Source: Gordius sp. MW1
Taxonomy: Eukaryota; Nematomorpha; Gordioida; Gordea; Gordiidae
Assembly: GCA_964036665.1 (NCBI GenBank)
Contig: OZ038530.1
Location: 17,258,001 to 17,322,000 of the forward strand
Length of the DNA stretch: 64,000 nt
Direction of reading: 5' to 3'
Each line of letters begins with the position of its first letter. The first letter of the stretch is position 1. This document shows, piece after piece, positions 1 to 12,309 of this stretch. The translations under genes were made by a program, and so were the position numbers. The notes under the pieces are model-generated. The model was not told the origin of the DNA and ran no database searches. It worked only from the letters and a program-made list of their open reading frames with translations.

Positions 1-201
1 GATTTTTATCCCTTGCAAGTTTTGATGCGTTATTTTCTACAAAATTCAGGAGTTTATTATTAATATTAATTTATCAAACTTTTGATGGGATATCACTTAT
101 AAAGGGGGAAAAATTGTGTCCAAACTATTTTTTGGAAAATCATTGGCTTTATATGTGCATGTGGTACATAAAAATATGCAAGATATGTTAAACAATAAGC
201 A

Positions 202-407
202 CATGGGCGTACGCAGGTTTTGAATTAGGGGGGGGGGACAGATTAAAAAAAAGGTTTCGACATTTTCCTGAGAGCAAAAAAAAAAGCAACTGCCCTAAAT
301 TAGGAAGTGTGGGCAGCCAGACCCCCTGCCCCCCTGGTAAATTAGGGGGGGGCAAAACATAGTTTTTTTTAATTTGCCCCCTGCCCCCCCCCCTGCGTAC
401 GCCCATG
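202..407. mobile_element. MITE, CATGGGCGTA family (copy 1)
   Basis: Non-coding element with terminal inverted repeats CATGGGCGTACGCAGG and the reverse complement, each followed by long G or C tracts. It is flanked by an exact 8-bp target duplication AATAAGCA (194-201 and 408-415). An 8-bp duplication points to mobilisation by a hAT-type transposase; that is inference, since the element encodes nothing. Confidence 0.85.
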
Positions 408-542
408 AATAAGCATGTGAGATGGACAATTTAATTAAATCCAGGATGGAATTTTTGTAAATTTAATAATATTTTAATATATTTTGAAAGTGTTAAAAAG
501 ACAAGTTTAAAAGCCCAGATGATTTTTCATTAAATATTAAAA
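408..542. other. AT-rich spacer, no gene seen
   Basis: I see no coding potential, RNA or repeat between the first MITE and the hAT remnant. Confidence 0.5.
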
Positions 543-1355
543 TTAGTCTTTTAATAGTAGTTCATTACGGCTTTTACTCGATGATGCAAACGAATTTATA
601 ATATCATCCGGGGGAATAACATTTTTAAAGTCATGTTCTAAGCTCAATAGAGCTAAGGAAGATAACCTATCTTGTCCAATTGCGATGAAGATATTTTTAA
701 TCCATTTTAGCAATGAGAACGATCCTTCGCATGAGCATGAAGTTATTGGGATAGTTAAAGTTATTCTATTGAGGGCAAAATTTTAATAAGTGAAAAAATA
801 TCATTGCATTTTATTTACATAATTATTTGCAATTATTATTTCGGCATCTTTAATTCATAATGGTAAATTACATCTGATAAAAGAGATTTATCGCAAAAAA
901 AGGGATGAAGGGTTTAAACCTTCCATAGGCGTAGCCGGGGGGGGGGGCAGAGGGGCGGCCGCCCCCCTCTAAATCCAAAATTTTGTTGACATTTATTAAA
1001 ATTATGGCTGAAATATGAAAAAATTTTGCCCCCTCCTATATCATTATTGCCCACCTGTAATTCAAATTCTGGCTATGCCCATGAAACCTTCTAAGGACCT
1101 TTATAGATTACAAATAATTTCCGAAAATCTTAGGTTTAATTCTGCTATTATTCTATCGATGATAGGATAATATAAATTAATTTCGAAATCCATTAATGAA
1201 TTAGTAGATTCAAAAGAGTAAAAAGTGTCATACTTTTTTGATTTTTTAATACGTTTATAAGGTACTAAATCAAAAATTGAAGCTAAATCTCTCGCCTTAT
1301 TATAAAGAATTTGATAGTGATCCTTATTTCTAATATCATTTAAAATAAAAGGCAA
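543..1355 (-). pseudogene. hAT-family transposase remnant (C-terminal part)
   Basis: Two coding stretches on the minus strand read as the end of a hAT transposase of the ZMYM/P52rIPK-like type. Positions 1101-1355 encode an alpha-helical stretch ending in ...IIAELNLRFSE. Positions about 543-780 encode the dimerisation region ITLTIPITSCSCEGSFSLLK, then GQDRLSSLALLSLEH and a stop at 543-545. In intact relatives the SCSCEGSFS stretch is usually SxSxERxFS, so the key Arg is lost. The remnant is split by a MITE at 924-1083 and I find no upstream catalytic region. It is an old, dead copy. Confidence 0.6.
924..1083. mobile_element. MITE, CATGGGCGTA family (copy 2), inside the hAT remnant
   Basis: Terminal inverted repeats are CATAGGCGTAGCC and GGCTATGCCCATG, with G and C tracts inside them. 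An exact 8-bp duplication AAACCTTC flanks it (916-923 and 1084-1091). The MITE interrupts the transposase remnant, so it arrived later. Confidence 0.85.
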
Positions 1356-1472
1356 TTAACCGTTTAAATTGCATTTATTAAACAAAAATTTAGGCTTTAT
1401 ATTATAATTAAAAGTTATATTCAAAGATAATTATAATCTTCATATTTTTTCTTAATTGAGATAAAATAAAAA

Positions 1473-1589
1473 AAATGGCTAACGGGGCCCAGGGGCCCAA
1501 GATTTTTCCCTTGGGGGGGGCCCATGGGGCCTGGTTTTTGCTCTTGGGTGGGCCCGGGCCCCCTGGGCCCCCCCTAGCTACGCCACTGA
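1473..1589. mobile_element. GC-rich MITE ending in GGCGTAGCTAG
   Basis: A 117-bp GC-rich island made of GGGGCCC blocks, ending with the reverse complement of CAGTGGCGTAGCTAGGGG. This end resembles the MITE found in both ankyrin gene copies (6008-6137 and 47137-47268). The other end is diverged and no target duplication was identified. Confidence 0.55.
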
Positions 1590-2102
1590 TTACGATCTTA
1601 TCAATGAATACCATTGATATATGATAAATTTCACGATAAATATAAAAATATTAAGAAAAAGAATGAAGAGTTTAATAACTTAGCCCATAAATTAACTTCG
1701 CTTTTTTTCGCTCCGCGCGTCATCACGAACGCCCCGTAACAAGGATTTAGATTTTCGAAAAAGGGGTTTGATTTGAATAGTTGTAAAGGTAATAGAGGGA
1801 GTCTAATTTACTTTTAACGGTGCATAACCATAGATTAGATATACTGCTCATCAGCGCACAAATGTGTACCCTTTCTTCCACCATTTTAATGGTAGCATGA
1901 TAAAGTAATGATTATTTAGATTTTAGTAATTTTTGTAAATTAAATTATCTTAAAAAGGTACATAAAAAATGTTGAATTGGGTAGATATCAAAAAAAGTAT
2001 TCTAAAATAAAGATCATTTAAGCAATACATAAAAACTAAAAATGTAAAAACTGTGATGAAAGTTTGTTTAATAATATAGCGCCATCTATATTTTGTATAA
2101 TA
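1590..2102. other. AT-rich spacer, no gene seen
   Basis: Nothing supportable beyond a short GC-richer patch near 1700-1740. Confidence 0.4.
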
Positions 2103-2840
2103 TTAATTTATTGACGTTCGTTCAAATTTATAAACTAGTGAGGAAGGTAAATTTAATGTTATAGCGCAAAATGAAATGTGTAATACACCAGTTGTTCTCT
2201 TGAAAACGGAGGACAATTTGACACACAATTTACCATATGGCATGAGCAGTCTATCTAGTCTATATGTAATCAAAAGGTTGATCTTTTGATGGCGAATGAA
2301 ACGGAATTTGTTAAGTTTACAATGTAAGGGGTGATGGACCCAAACATCAATTTGTTTCTTACAATTTTTACAAGTCAATTGCTTGCAAATTGGGATCCCC
2401 AGTCTCAAGGCGATCGCGTAAGTAATTTCGAGGTTTGAGAGTAAGAGCCCAGAAAACTTGCTTGGAATGCTTTCCAGCCATTCGTGACCAGAGTCAGTCG
2501 TTAGTGACCTGAGATTGAAATGCTGTACGGGGTCACAACTCGAAAGTAGGTAAGCGACGAAGCGTGACACTATACTGACATCCCAATCTCGTTGTTTGAC
2601 TGAATTTGGAATAATGGTTTGTGGCATTACATTTTCGAGCCATGATGTTAAAGCTGTTTGCGTTAAAAAAATTTCCTTTTGGGTGGTCAATTTAAGAATG
2701 AGATCTTTAACTAGATTGTAAGACGAGAGAAAGACTACTAGGCTAATGGTCAAAGGAGACCTTATTCCTAATCCTCCAAATTTAGTTGGAAGAGTGGCTT
2801 GTAACCAGCTGGTATCATCAAAAGATAAGTTTAAAATTTT
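2103..2840 (-). pseudogene. Retroelement polyprotein fragment (post-RT region)
   Basis: A minus-strand open frame covers about 2753-2103. Its frame continues upstream to about 2840 with SFDDTSWLQATLPTKFGGLGIRS. This matches the region after the reverse transcriptase in a retroelement family common in invertebrate genomes. Recognisable marks are WLQATLP, GGLGIRS, RLGIPIC and a CKNCKK...HH..LHC zinc-binding pattern. The sequence then diverges before the KRPDG endonuclease-like motif that follows in the related fragment at 18.06-18.77 kb. No reverse transcriptase domain is present, so this is a fragment. Confidence 0.65.
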
Positions 2841-2884
2841 TTCTAGGTAGCCATATAATTTTAATGAATTTCATTAAATTTTTG

Positions 2885-2953
2885 GGTTTGGAGGGGGGCA
2901 CCGCCCCCCTCGCCCCCACCCCCCTCGCCCCCACCCCCTAGCTGCGCTCATGA
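2885..2953. repeat. G/C-tract MITE fragment
   Basis: A G run, then repeated CGCCCCC blocks, ending in CTAGCTGCGCTCATG. It resembles a decayed end of the CATGGGCGTA MITE family. No target duplication seen. Confidence 0.45.
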
Positions 2954-3154
2954 ATAATTTTGTATAATTGATCCTTGAGCTTAATTTGTATAAATTGGCA
3001 CGATTTTAGTTAATATATAGGTGATTACAGTTTTATTTTTGCATACAATGACAATTTCATTTTTATTTGCTAGTACTAAGCTGTACGGCATCATTTGAAA
3101 TTTATTGAAAATATAATTTATATCAAAAGGGACAAAAGGTATGTATAAATGTTA

Positions 3155-6100
3155 TTAAATCAATGGCCCTTCCAATATGCTTAATCTCTGGTATAGCATT
3201 CTATTTTCGGAAGCAAAATGATTTCTTTCTTCCTAAAAGGGATAATATATATATATATTATAATTAAAAAATTTTAAAAACTTTAAGGTTGGATATGATT
3301 GATTCGTAACGTTTTTTCAGATTTTCCAAATTTTCTTGATTCATTTTATCAATTTTTTGCTTTTGGACCGACTAAAATATTAATTAAATATTTCACGAGC
3401 TTTTACTCTAAAATAAACTTGTTTTAGTAGAAAGGAGTTAATCTCTCTCAACTTTTCATTCAGTTCTTTTTTGGCCATGCATTCATACTTTTCTTTTAAG
3501 ATTGAATCTTGAGTCTGTGGAAGCTATTTAAAAAATATTATTATTTAGTAGATTTAGCTAAAATTGAATTGAATATTGTAATATTTTATCGTAATTAAGG
3601 TTATTTAAACGGAATTCTTAAAAAATTCACAGCAAAAATATAATGTTAGGGAATATAAAATAGAGTTTTAAATAAATTAATTAACGGTATTTTTAATACT
3701 TTTGACGGACAGTTTTTTAGGTGGTCGTCGTAGCCTTTAAAATAATAGTGTTTTAAATATATATAAATTTTCGATGACACAATTATTATGAACTTTCTAA
3801 TTACAAATTTCAAAATTGTATTATGTTTATATTAATCAAATAAATTTGTAAATTGTTAATTTTAAGTTTGTCAACTTGTTCAGAAATACAACATAAAGCT
3901 TTGAAAAACTATATAAATTTTGCATCATGTTTTAAATAAAAAAATAAATTTAATTTTAGAAATTTATTTAAATAGATTTAACATTATCCTTGAATCAAAA
4001 TACTCTTTAAAACAGATTTAAAAACTACCAATTTTAAATGATTTAAATTATGTATGAAAATTTGCATTTATTTGAAATCTGATATAAACATTAAAAATTC
4101 CAGAAAGATTAAACATTTATATAAGTATGCTTACTTTCTTGAATTTCTTGCAATGAAGCTTTCAATTTATTATTCGATTTTGTTTCTCCTTCCTTTTCAA
4201 ATTTCAGGCGTTTTATCTAATATTGCAATAAAAATAAATATTTTTAAATTAATAAAACTAACTTCTTGTTTTTGGGTATCTATTTGTCTTTTAAATTCAC
4301 TATTTCCCTCTTCCACATATGATTTTCTGCTTTCGAAAATAGCCTTAATAGCATGATTTATTTTTTGTAAAATTTTGTCTATCTCCACATTTTCGAACCC
4401 AATAAGATCCTCAAAAGGCATATCTCTAATAAAGAGATAAAATATTAAAAAATAAGATTTTTATTAATAGAAAAAACATCAAACTTATATTTTTAAGTTA
4501 ATTCATAGGATTGTGTAATTAAATAATTTTATAAATACAACATTAATTTTAACTTATATAATTGCCTCGATATGTAACTTGGCTGTTGGTCTATACAAGG
4601 ATTCTCCAACTAAAAAAACAAAAATAAAATATATTGAAAGAATTTTTATTTTTATCATAAAAACTAAAATAATATTTTTTATCGAATTGATAATTTTTAC
4701 ATGAAAATAAATTGATTTTAATATTGTGCTAGCTAAATGTTTGAGTCCCTGTAATTTTATTTGGAGCTGATGTTCTTCTCTTAATTTTGTTTCAAACATT
4801 CCATACATTTTATCCTTCTCCTTCATTTAAAAGAATTAAATTTTTATTATATTTATTCATTTTACCAATTTTAAAGATTTCAATCTTGATTCTAAATCTG
4901 TAATTTTCTCCAATTGTGATTCCTAAAAATAATTAAAATATTTTATTAGAAAGTTAGGATATCATTACATTAGTTAATCTATTTTCCATTTCGTATTTTG
5001 ATAGTTTAGATTTGGCAGCAATTAATTCTTTCAGCAATCTTGTATTTTCGCGAATTTTGTTTTCAATTCTAAGTCAAGGGAATTATATACTAAGGTATAT
5101 AAAGATTTTACTCGGATTTATATATTATATTTTGATCTTTACTCTGAGATAATTCTACCTAAAAATACAATAATATATAAAGTATTGTTAAATAAACTAA
5201 CTTTTAAATCTAAATTTTCCTTGGATAATTTCGATATCTTTGTTAGAAATTTGTTGCAATAATAAGGATCATCAATCTTAAAAACAATTAAAACAAATTC
5301 ATTCAAAATTGTTTTATTATACATCTACAACAACAGGATCTTCCTTTAAATTATTAAGATAATTTTCCCCACTAATAATATTTTTTTCTCTCCCTTCTTT
5401 TAGTTTTTCATCTATTTCATGTTTTAGAGATGGTTGTTTTTTTAATTCATTAGTATTTTCAACATTTTGCAACACGTTTTCTATATCCACCAACTAAAAA
5501 CATTTTTTAAAGTGTTTGTTTAAAATGCAAATTAAACCTTGGAATTAGTTTCTTTCGAAACAGTCATTAAATCTATTTTAACGTTGCTTAAATAATTTTT
5601 GAGATCCTTAACCACAATATCCAATTGTGTTTTATCCGCCTTGTGTTCCATAACATTTTCAAAGGATTCAGCATATTTATTAATTATTCTATCTTCGTCC
5701 ATTTTAGCATTATTGAACCCGTTTTCAATAGTTTTTATTAACTTTTCTAAAGAATTCTCATTCTTTTCCACACAATGCTCAATCAAATCTTTTATTCCAT
5801 CTGCACTGTCTCGATCAATTTCTTGTTTAAAAATGTATGATTTATCCATTTTCTCCGCTAAATTTCTTATCAAATTTTCTTGCTACATTATTTCATAATT
5901 GATAACATTCATTTAAAAACATTAATACCTTTCCAATCAAAGAACGGACTTCGTCATTTTCATTATTGTTCCTGAAAATACAAAAAAATATAACGCATTT
6001 GAATAGAAAGGCGGCTGAGTAGTGTGTGGGGGTCAAATGATCTAAGGGAATGAGGATTTTGGTGTTGGGTTGGCTTTGGGATCTTTCATACTCTAACCCC

Positions 6101-9100
6101 CTTTGGACTACTCGCCCCGCTCTAGCTACGCCACCGAGAAAATTATCGATTTATAATATAGTAATATTTTTTTTATTGTTTTTAAAAAAAGTGTATATTT
6201 TATCTCCAAAATTATTAAATGTTAGAGCAGTTTTCGTATTAAAGTTTAAAACTTAAATGTAACATGGTTTAAGAATTTTTTAACTTAACCGTAACGTAAA
6301 ATTTAACAATGAGTCTAAAATATAATGGAAAATTGTAGGAAATTTTACCGACTCGTGTATAAATTTTTTTCGAGAAGTTGACCAATTTTAATCTTTGTAG
6401 AGTTACTATTTTCAATCAATACTTCCATGGAATCATTCATTTTTTGTAATAAATTTTGCATGGAATTTCTATCGATTGTTTCTAAAAAAAGCATTTCTAT
6501 AAATATTTTGACTAATTATAAGAACCTTTAAAATCCGTATGAGGGGCATTATGTTCGAAGTAAAAATCCTTGTTATCTTTAGATATCTTAGTATCATTTA
6601 ATTTATTCAGGTTGTGGTCTTGCTAAAAATAAACAAATAACATTAATTTAAAGTAATAAAACTATAATAAAATAAATGTATTATTTTACAAAATATATAC
6701 CAGCTCTAATTGACTTTTATCGAGGTGAAAGCTACTCATAGATCTGATTTGATCATTGGGGTAAGTGACTGTATATCCTTGATAATTTTCCGCCATAATA
6801 TCATAATCACTCAAGTAATTGGAATTCTGTTTGAAATTTTTATTTAATTCTCGCAAGTTATGGTCTTTTGCATTCCAATCATTTAAGTTATCCATTGAAT
6901 ATAATTTGTGCTGGTCGTTGTTAGAATGAGAAAACGTGGTTTGTAAAGCATTTTGCGACGCTGAAATTCCTTTTTCACCGTGCGAATTATTATCTAAAGT
7001 ACTTGATGATGGATTATCATAATCCCTAAAAGAAAATATTGACGTCTGATCTTCAATCCTTTCTTCCACTTTGGTTGGATTCACAGTTAATTCAAGTTCA
7101 TCTAAGGGTTTAGGTTTACTATGTTTACCACCACCCATATCCTCATGCGAAAAAGGGTCTGTTGTTGACCTCTCAAATTTATTGATAACATCAAACACCT
7201 TACTAATACCACTATCCCCCACATCAGTGATATTAATGTCATTCTTAGAGACTATTTCGATTGCATTTGAATTAACAATATTATTATTTGAAGAGAATGC
7301 CATGTTAAAAGGATTCGTATGGGCTTGTGTTGTTTTGACCGAATTCAATTCAACTAGATTAGTATCATCGGGTTCTGAATCGTCAAGCAAATTTGCGTTA
7401 TTAAGTCTACCCTTACCCGAAAAAACTTTATCGAAAAAATCATCGGAGAGTACATCATCTTCAGCTTCATTATCACTTATTTCGAAAAAACCTTCATTTT
7501 TAGAAATGAGAGATTCATGAAGTATTTCTGCTTTACAAGGAATATTAACGTATATAGGGGATTCTGGCTTGACTCCATCTTCTATAAATTCAAAATTTTC
7601 ATTGGTTTTAAAATTGGATTTTGGGGTAGGCGGAATGAAGGTCTTTTCTTTAATGGGAGGTGGTCGGGTAGTATAAATTGGTGAGGGTGGTGAACTATCT
7701 AAAATAGACAACCGCCTTGATGTCTCTCTAAGGTCATCGTCTATGAATGGCTCGCCGATGTCACCAAAAATATCTATTGGTAATAAACATAATATTTAGC
7801 ATAATTAAAATAAGCTTATTGCATCGGTTGAAGCTGTAAATGAATATGGGTATTTTAATAAATTAAAAAAGCATAAAAATTAAATATAGGCTTCTATTGA
7901 ACATGTCGTAAAATTTTAAATCTTTGCTATTGATACCATTTGGCATTTTTATTATTTTAGTTAAAAATCCATAACGCCTCTAATAATTCATAAAAATCGC
8001 TAAAAAATTAATTTCTTATATATATAAAATCAAACCTTTTACTTATATAAATATAATTCAGTAAATGCTAATTTTGCTTAACTTTAAAATTTTTCATTCT
8101 ATAAAGCACATTAAGGCTATTGACTTGGGCTTTGTCAGGATTTAATTTTAAAAGGGCAAAAGGTTGGTAAAAATCAGTAAAGCCATAATTTCATCAAATA
8201 AAATAAAAAATATTTGAATTCCTGTAGCTTTGTTAAAATTTAAAATTTTTGGATTAATTTTGATGAAAGACAAATAAAAACTATAGTGAAAGTGTCGGTA
8301 GACATCACAGTAAAACAAAAACGTCTTTGTAAAAATATTAAAATATACTGCTATCCCAAAATTCGTTGTCACTTTTTGATAAATCGGAAATCACATCCTT
8401 TTCCGTTCCACTCGATAATGGAGAATTAATTGGAGAGCTTTTAGCCAGCTTTTTACTTAAACCTATAATAATTTATAAATTATTGCTAGGGCTGGGTTAT
8501 AAAAGTAACTAAGGTAAATGTAAATATGATGTTATTTCTAAATATACTTTGATCTTCGTCCGATTTGATGACATCTCCATTGTCCAAAAATGTAGCACAT
8601 GTTTCATGCTCTTTAAATAGTGTAAATATTATTATTTAAAATCAGTGTCTCTCTTTTTTGAAAAGAGATTTTAATTATTTTTTTATTTTGCAATGGGAGT
8701 TATAGAATAAAATATCGAAATTAAATATACATTAAGAAATGCGATAATCAAATCAAAAGTTTTGGGTTGTACGATATAAAGACCTTATTTTTGTGAAAAA
8801 TGACTTATAAAATTGTTATTAGGGACGATTTATTAATATCAATATCGATAAATAATGTATTTTACTAAATAGTATAGCGTAATCGCGTGCCATCTTTCCT
8901 AGGGAATTTTTAAAGTTTTTATCGGCTCCTTTTTCAATAATTAATTTAATAAAATCTTCCAATCCCAAAGATGCTGCAATCATTAAAGGCGTCCTTTATA
9001 CAAAAGAAAACAATCGCATTAAAAACCATACATTTTTAAATGAAAATAAATATTATTAAATATAATTTTATGTTATTTATGTTATGTACTTTTGTGTGCC

Positions 9101-10375
9101 TTCCATTATATTGATATCGGCTCCACTTTCAATTAGCAGAGCTAAGGCTTCTTTATTTTTGTGAGCCACCGCCAAATGTAGAGGTGAGATACCTTCCTAA
9201 TATATATATGGAAAAACTTATAATTATAAAAAAGGATAAAAATAAACATTTTTATAATATTGATTGGATATCAGCGATTTTAGTTGAGAAAATCAAATCT
9301 TTAATTACAGTTTATAATAAAAAAGAAATATTACATTGTCTTTAATGTCTAAATTTTGTCTTTGATAACCGATTAGTAATTTAATCGCGTCGTTTAAGTC
9401 ATTTTTAATAGCATAGTGTAAAGCTGTGGAGCCAGTGGAATCTGGAAGTAATGGATTAGATCCCGATTCCAATAGATAATAAGCTAGATGTGGATGATCG
9501 TAGACCATAGTCTGTAAAAGATACATTTAAGTTTTAATAAATACCAAATTGACTTAATATTTATAAATTCATTTAATACGGTTTTTTAATTTAACTTTAA
9601 AAATATGTTTAAAGTTATTAATAGGTTTACTAGTTAATCATTCATTAGCTACCTAAATATGAAGCAGCTTAGTTAAGTGTTATTAAATTTTATGCGAATT
9701 TAGGTAGAGTGTGTTAGAATAAATAAAAATAAATATTTTTACAATGAATATATTAAAATATAAAATGTATTGGGAAATTTCATAAAATTAGTCTACAACG
9801 TACAAGTACTAATGGTGTCATCCCTTGTTTATCTTGACTATCTAAGGCCGGACAAAATTGTAATATTGCCTTTAAAATATCCAATTGTCCATACAAACAA
9901 GCAACGTGCAGCGGTGTTCTATGTCAAAGATAAACAATCTTTAACATATCATATAAAAAATACATTTATTATAATCTAACAAATTTAAATTTATTTAATA
10001 ATTACACATGCAAATTATTAAAAATTCTATTTTACCTTAATTTAGAGAAAAATTTTTATAGGAAATATTAATAGGTTTAGAATATATTTTTCCATACCTG
10101 CCATTTTCATCTTTAGCATTGACATCAGATCTCAGTAATAAAGCTTCTACTTTTTCTAACTTCCCATCCGCACATGCTTCATGTAATTTGGTTGAGGATA
10201 ATGACATTTGATTAGAAGAACCGCCACTTGCTGACGCTTGCAATTTAACAATTTTTTTCTTGATTTTTCCCAAACGCGCTTTCACTTTGTAAGAGTAGAG
10301 CGTCAATTTTTCCTTATTCAAAGGATTGGATTCATTGTGCAAAGCTCGGTCGTATAATTTCACAACTTTTTTCAT
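3155..10375 (-). CDS. Ankyrin-repeat/coiled-coil protein, copy A (24 exons, 1264 aa)
   Basis: Model (minus): 10375-10098, 9918-9810, 9511-9335, 9196-9090, 8993-8866, 8610-8548, 8462-8349, 7773-6701, 6622-6526, 6481-6349, 5971-5929, 5882-5538, 5493-5323, 5276-5202, 5158-5112, 5068-4969, 4922-4866, 4820-4701, 4609-4554, 4425-4263, 4216-4135, 3507-3419, 3371-3282, 3232-3155. All introns are GT-AG, phases agree, and exons sum to 3795 nt with one final stop. Residues 62-266 hold six ankyrin repeats (TPLHVAC, TALHYAI, SPLHLAV, TPLMIAA). Residues about 267-683 are Ser/Asn/Asp-rich and probably disordered. The rest is Lys/Glu-rich predicted coiled coil. The architecture recalls animal ANKRD26, UACA and RAI14 scaffolds, but I cannot assign orthology. 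No signal peptide or membrane segment is seen. The start is the first ATG of a frame conserved in copy B. The least certain splice is the acceptor of exon 22. Confidence 0.85.
6008..6137. mobile_element. GGCGTAGCTAG MITE in intron 10 of ankyrin copy A
   Basis: Ends in CTAGCTACGCCACC and lies in the 377-bp intron between exons 10 and 11. The same insertion sits in the equivalent intron of copy B (47137-47268), so it predates the duplication. Confidence 0.6.
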
Positions 10376-10640
10376 CTAAACTTTTCTGCCCAAAAAATTA
10401 TGGATTTCATTGCCTATTTTATTTTAGTTTATGGAAATTGAAATAAATATTGATTTTGGATTAGGAATTAAATGTTAAGGTAAGGGGCGGAGACAGGTAG
10501 TGGGTTTTTACTGAAAAAATCAATAATACGAATGCATCCTTTTTCACCTGATCCCTTAGTCTATTATGCCCATTAACATTTGAAAACCTCAAACATAAGT
10601 AATTATATTGATTTATACATTGTCTTGCTTGTTACAGGGA
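10376..10640 (-). promoter_or_regulatory. 5' flank of ankyrin copy A, conserved with copy B
   Basis: About 265 bp upstream of the start codon is recognisably the same as the flank of copy B (39515-39780), in inverted orientation. Homology then fades. This shared block probably holds the core promoter and 5' UTR, but I cannot point to a TATA box or transcription start. Confidence 0.4.
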
Positions 10641-10984
10641 CATAGCTCAATGAAAAGGGGGGAGGATATAACGCCTCCCCTCGTGCAAAAATTTGATAAT
10701 TTTCTTTTCGATAAATAAATATATTAAATGAATTAGACATTTATAAATAACTTAATTTATATTTCGTTATTTGATTAAATTGTTACCAAAAAGATTTTAA
10801 CCCATTTTATTTTCCCTTTTTAAAATCACTTGTTCACTTGCCATGAAAAGAAACTTGATTCAACAGTTTCGCCCCAAAATTTCCTGGCCCTCCCACACCT
10901 AAATTTTATTAATTATAAGGCTAGTTCTCTTCACCAATTTTAATAATTGATTTTCCTTTCTATCTGATAAACTTATAAGTAATA

Positions 10985-11152
10985 CATGGGCGTAGATAGG
11001 GGGTGGCAGGAGACGACTAACCCCCCCCCCCCTCTAAATCCAGAAATTCTCCAAAAATGAATATAATTAAGGGTTAAATATTAGATCACTTTGCCCCTCC
11101 TTAAAGCAATATTGCCCCCCCCCCTATAGTTCCAATCCTGGCTACGCCCATA
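10985..11152. mobile_element. MITE, CATGGGCGTA family
   Basis: Begins CATGGGCGTAGATAGGGGG and ends TTCCAATCCTGGCTACGCCCATA, with internal C runs. The flanks AAGTAATA and AAGCTATA match at 6 of 8 positions, fitting a decayed 8-bp duplication. Confidence 0.7.
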
Positions 11153-11230
11153 AAGCTATACATTCTTATTCTTACCATGCAAACAATTGCAGAAAAGGGA
11201 TGTTAAGATATAACAGGTGATTCGATTTGG

Positions 11231-12309
11231 AGATCTGCAACGAGCCGTTTTTAGAAAGGTCGGCCCGCCCGTACCCGTTTTTAAAATTTTAAGGCCCGTC
11301 CGAGCCCGCCCGTAATTTTTTTCAACACTCCAGGGCCGTCTGAGCCCGCCCGTAAATTTTTTAGGCCCGTCCGTAAATTTTTCAGGTCCGTTCGTAACCG
11401 TTTTGAAAAACGTGAGGCCCGCCCAAGCCCGTTGAAATTTTTTTAAAAGAACTCCGCGCCTGACCCTATCAAAAATCTCACAAAATTTTATTTTATTTTT
11501 TGACATATTCATAAAAAAAAACGTCAATAACTATTATGTGAAAATAATAAATCATCAATTATTTCTGCAGTTAATACACCAAACAATTTCAATATAGTAC
11601 TACCATTAAATTACTTTAAAAAATAACATCAGAATATTCCACTTTCAAAAATTTACTTTTATTTGATTAGTGTAAGTTAATCCACCTAAGAAGTTAGAAT
11701 TCAGTATTACCATTAAATATACCTTAATAAAAGTACATGACAATATTCAACTTTCAACATGCAGTTTACATTAATTTGATTAATTTATATCAGTTAATAC
11801 CTTTAAGTTTTAGATTAAAACACAAATATTTATTAAATTATATGGCCCTAATAATAAATATACCAATAAAGTTGGTGAAAAAATTAAACACCAAAATGTT
11901 GGTGCATTATAACTAAGTAATTGAACTTATTTACAAAAGAATATACGAAGCCATATTCTTAGCGAAAATCTATAGCAAATAGAATAAAAATGTTTAAAGT
12001 CAAATTTAGCGCCTGAAAAAGGAATGAATGGTATAGGATATTATATTACAATAAAAATCACATACTTATATAATTTTCTGGCTTCTAAGGACCTTTGTTA
12101 TTCCATGACCGTTTATATAATCTGTGGCCCGTGCCCATTTATAAAACATCATGCCCGTTCAAGCCCTTTAAAAAACGTTCCATTAATTGTTAAGCCCGTC
12201 TGGGGGCCCGGCCCGTTACAATTTTTATGATACAAATCCCGCACTTACCCGCCCGCGGGCCGGGCTTTTAGACCCGTCCGCGGGCCGGGCCTGTCCGTGC
12301 AGATCTCTA
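11231..12309 (-). mobile_element. Internally deleted hAT element (non-autonomous)
   Basis: Its ends are GAGATCTGCAACG and the reverse complement of AGAGATCTGCACGG, the termini of the intact hAT at 54.3-57.7 kb. Subterminal arrays of GGCCCG/CGGGCC repeats are present at both ends. Around 11500-11560 it keeps, in inverted orientation, the end of the transposase gene (sequence for IIDDLLFLH, the stop and the first 3' bases). The rest of the coding region is gone. Flanks suggest a 6-bp duplication TCGATT, less clear than at the intact copy. Confidence 0.75.

Noticed and set aside
7071-7520. 149-codon plus-strand frame opposite ankyrin exon 8
   Set aside because: Antisense shadow of a long coding exon. 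The frame is not maintained in the equivalent part of copy B.
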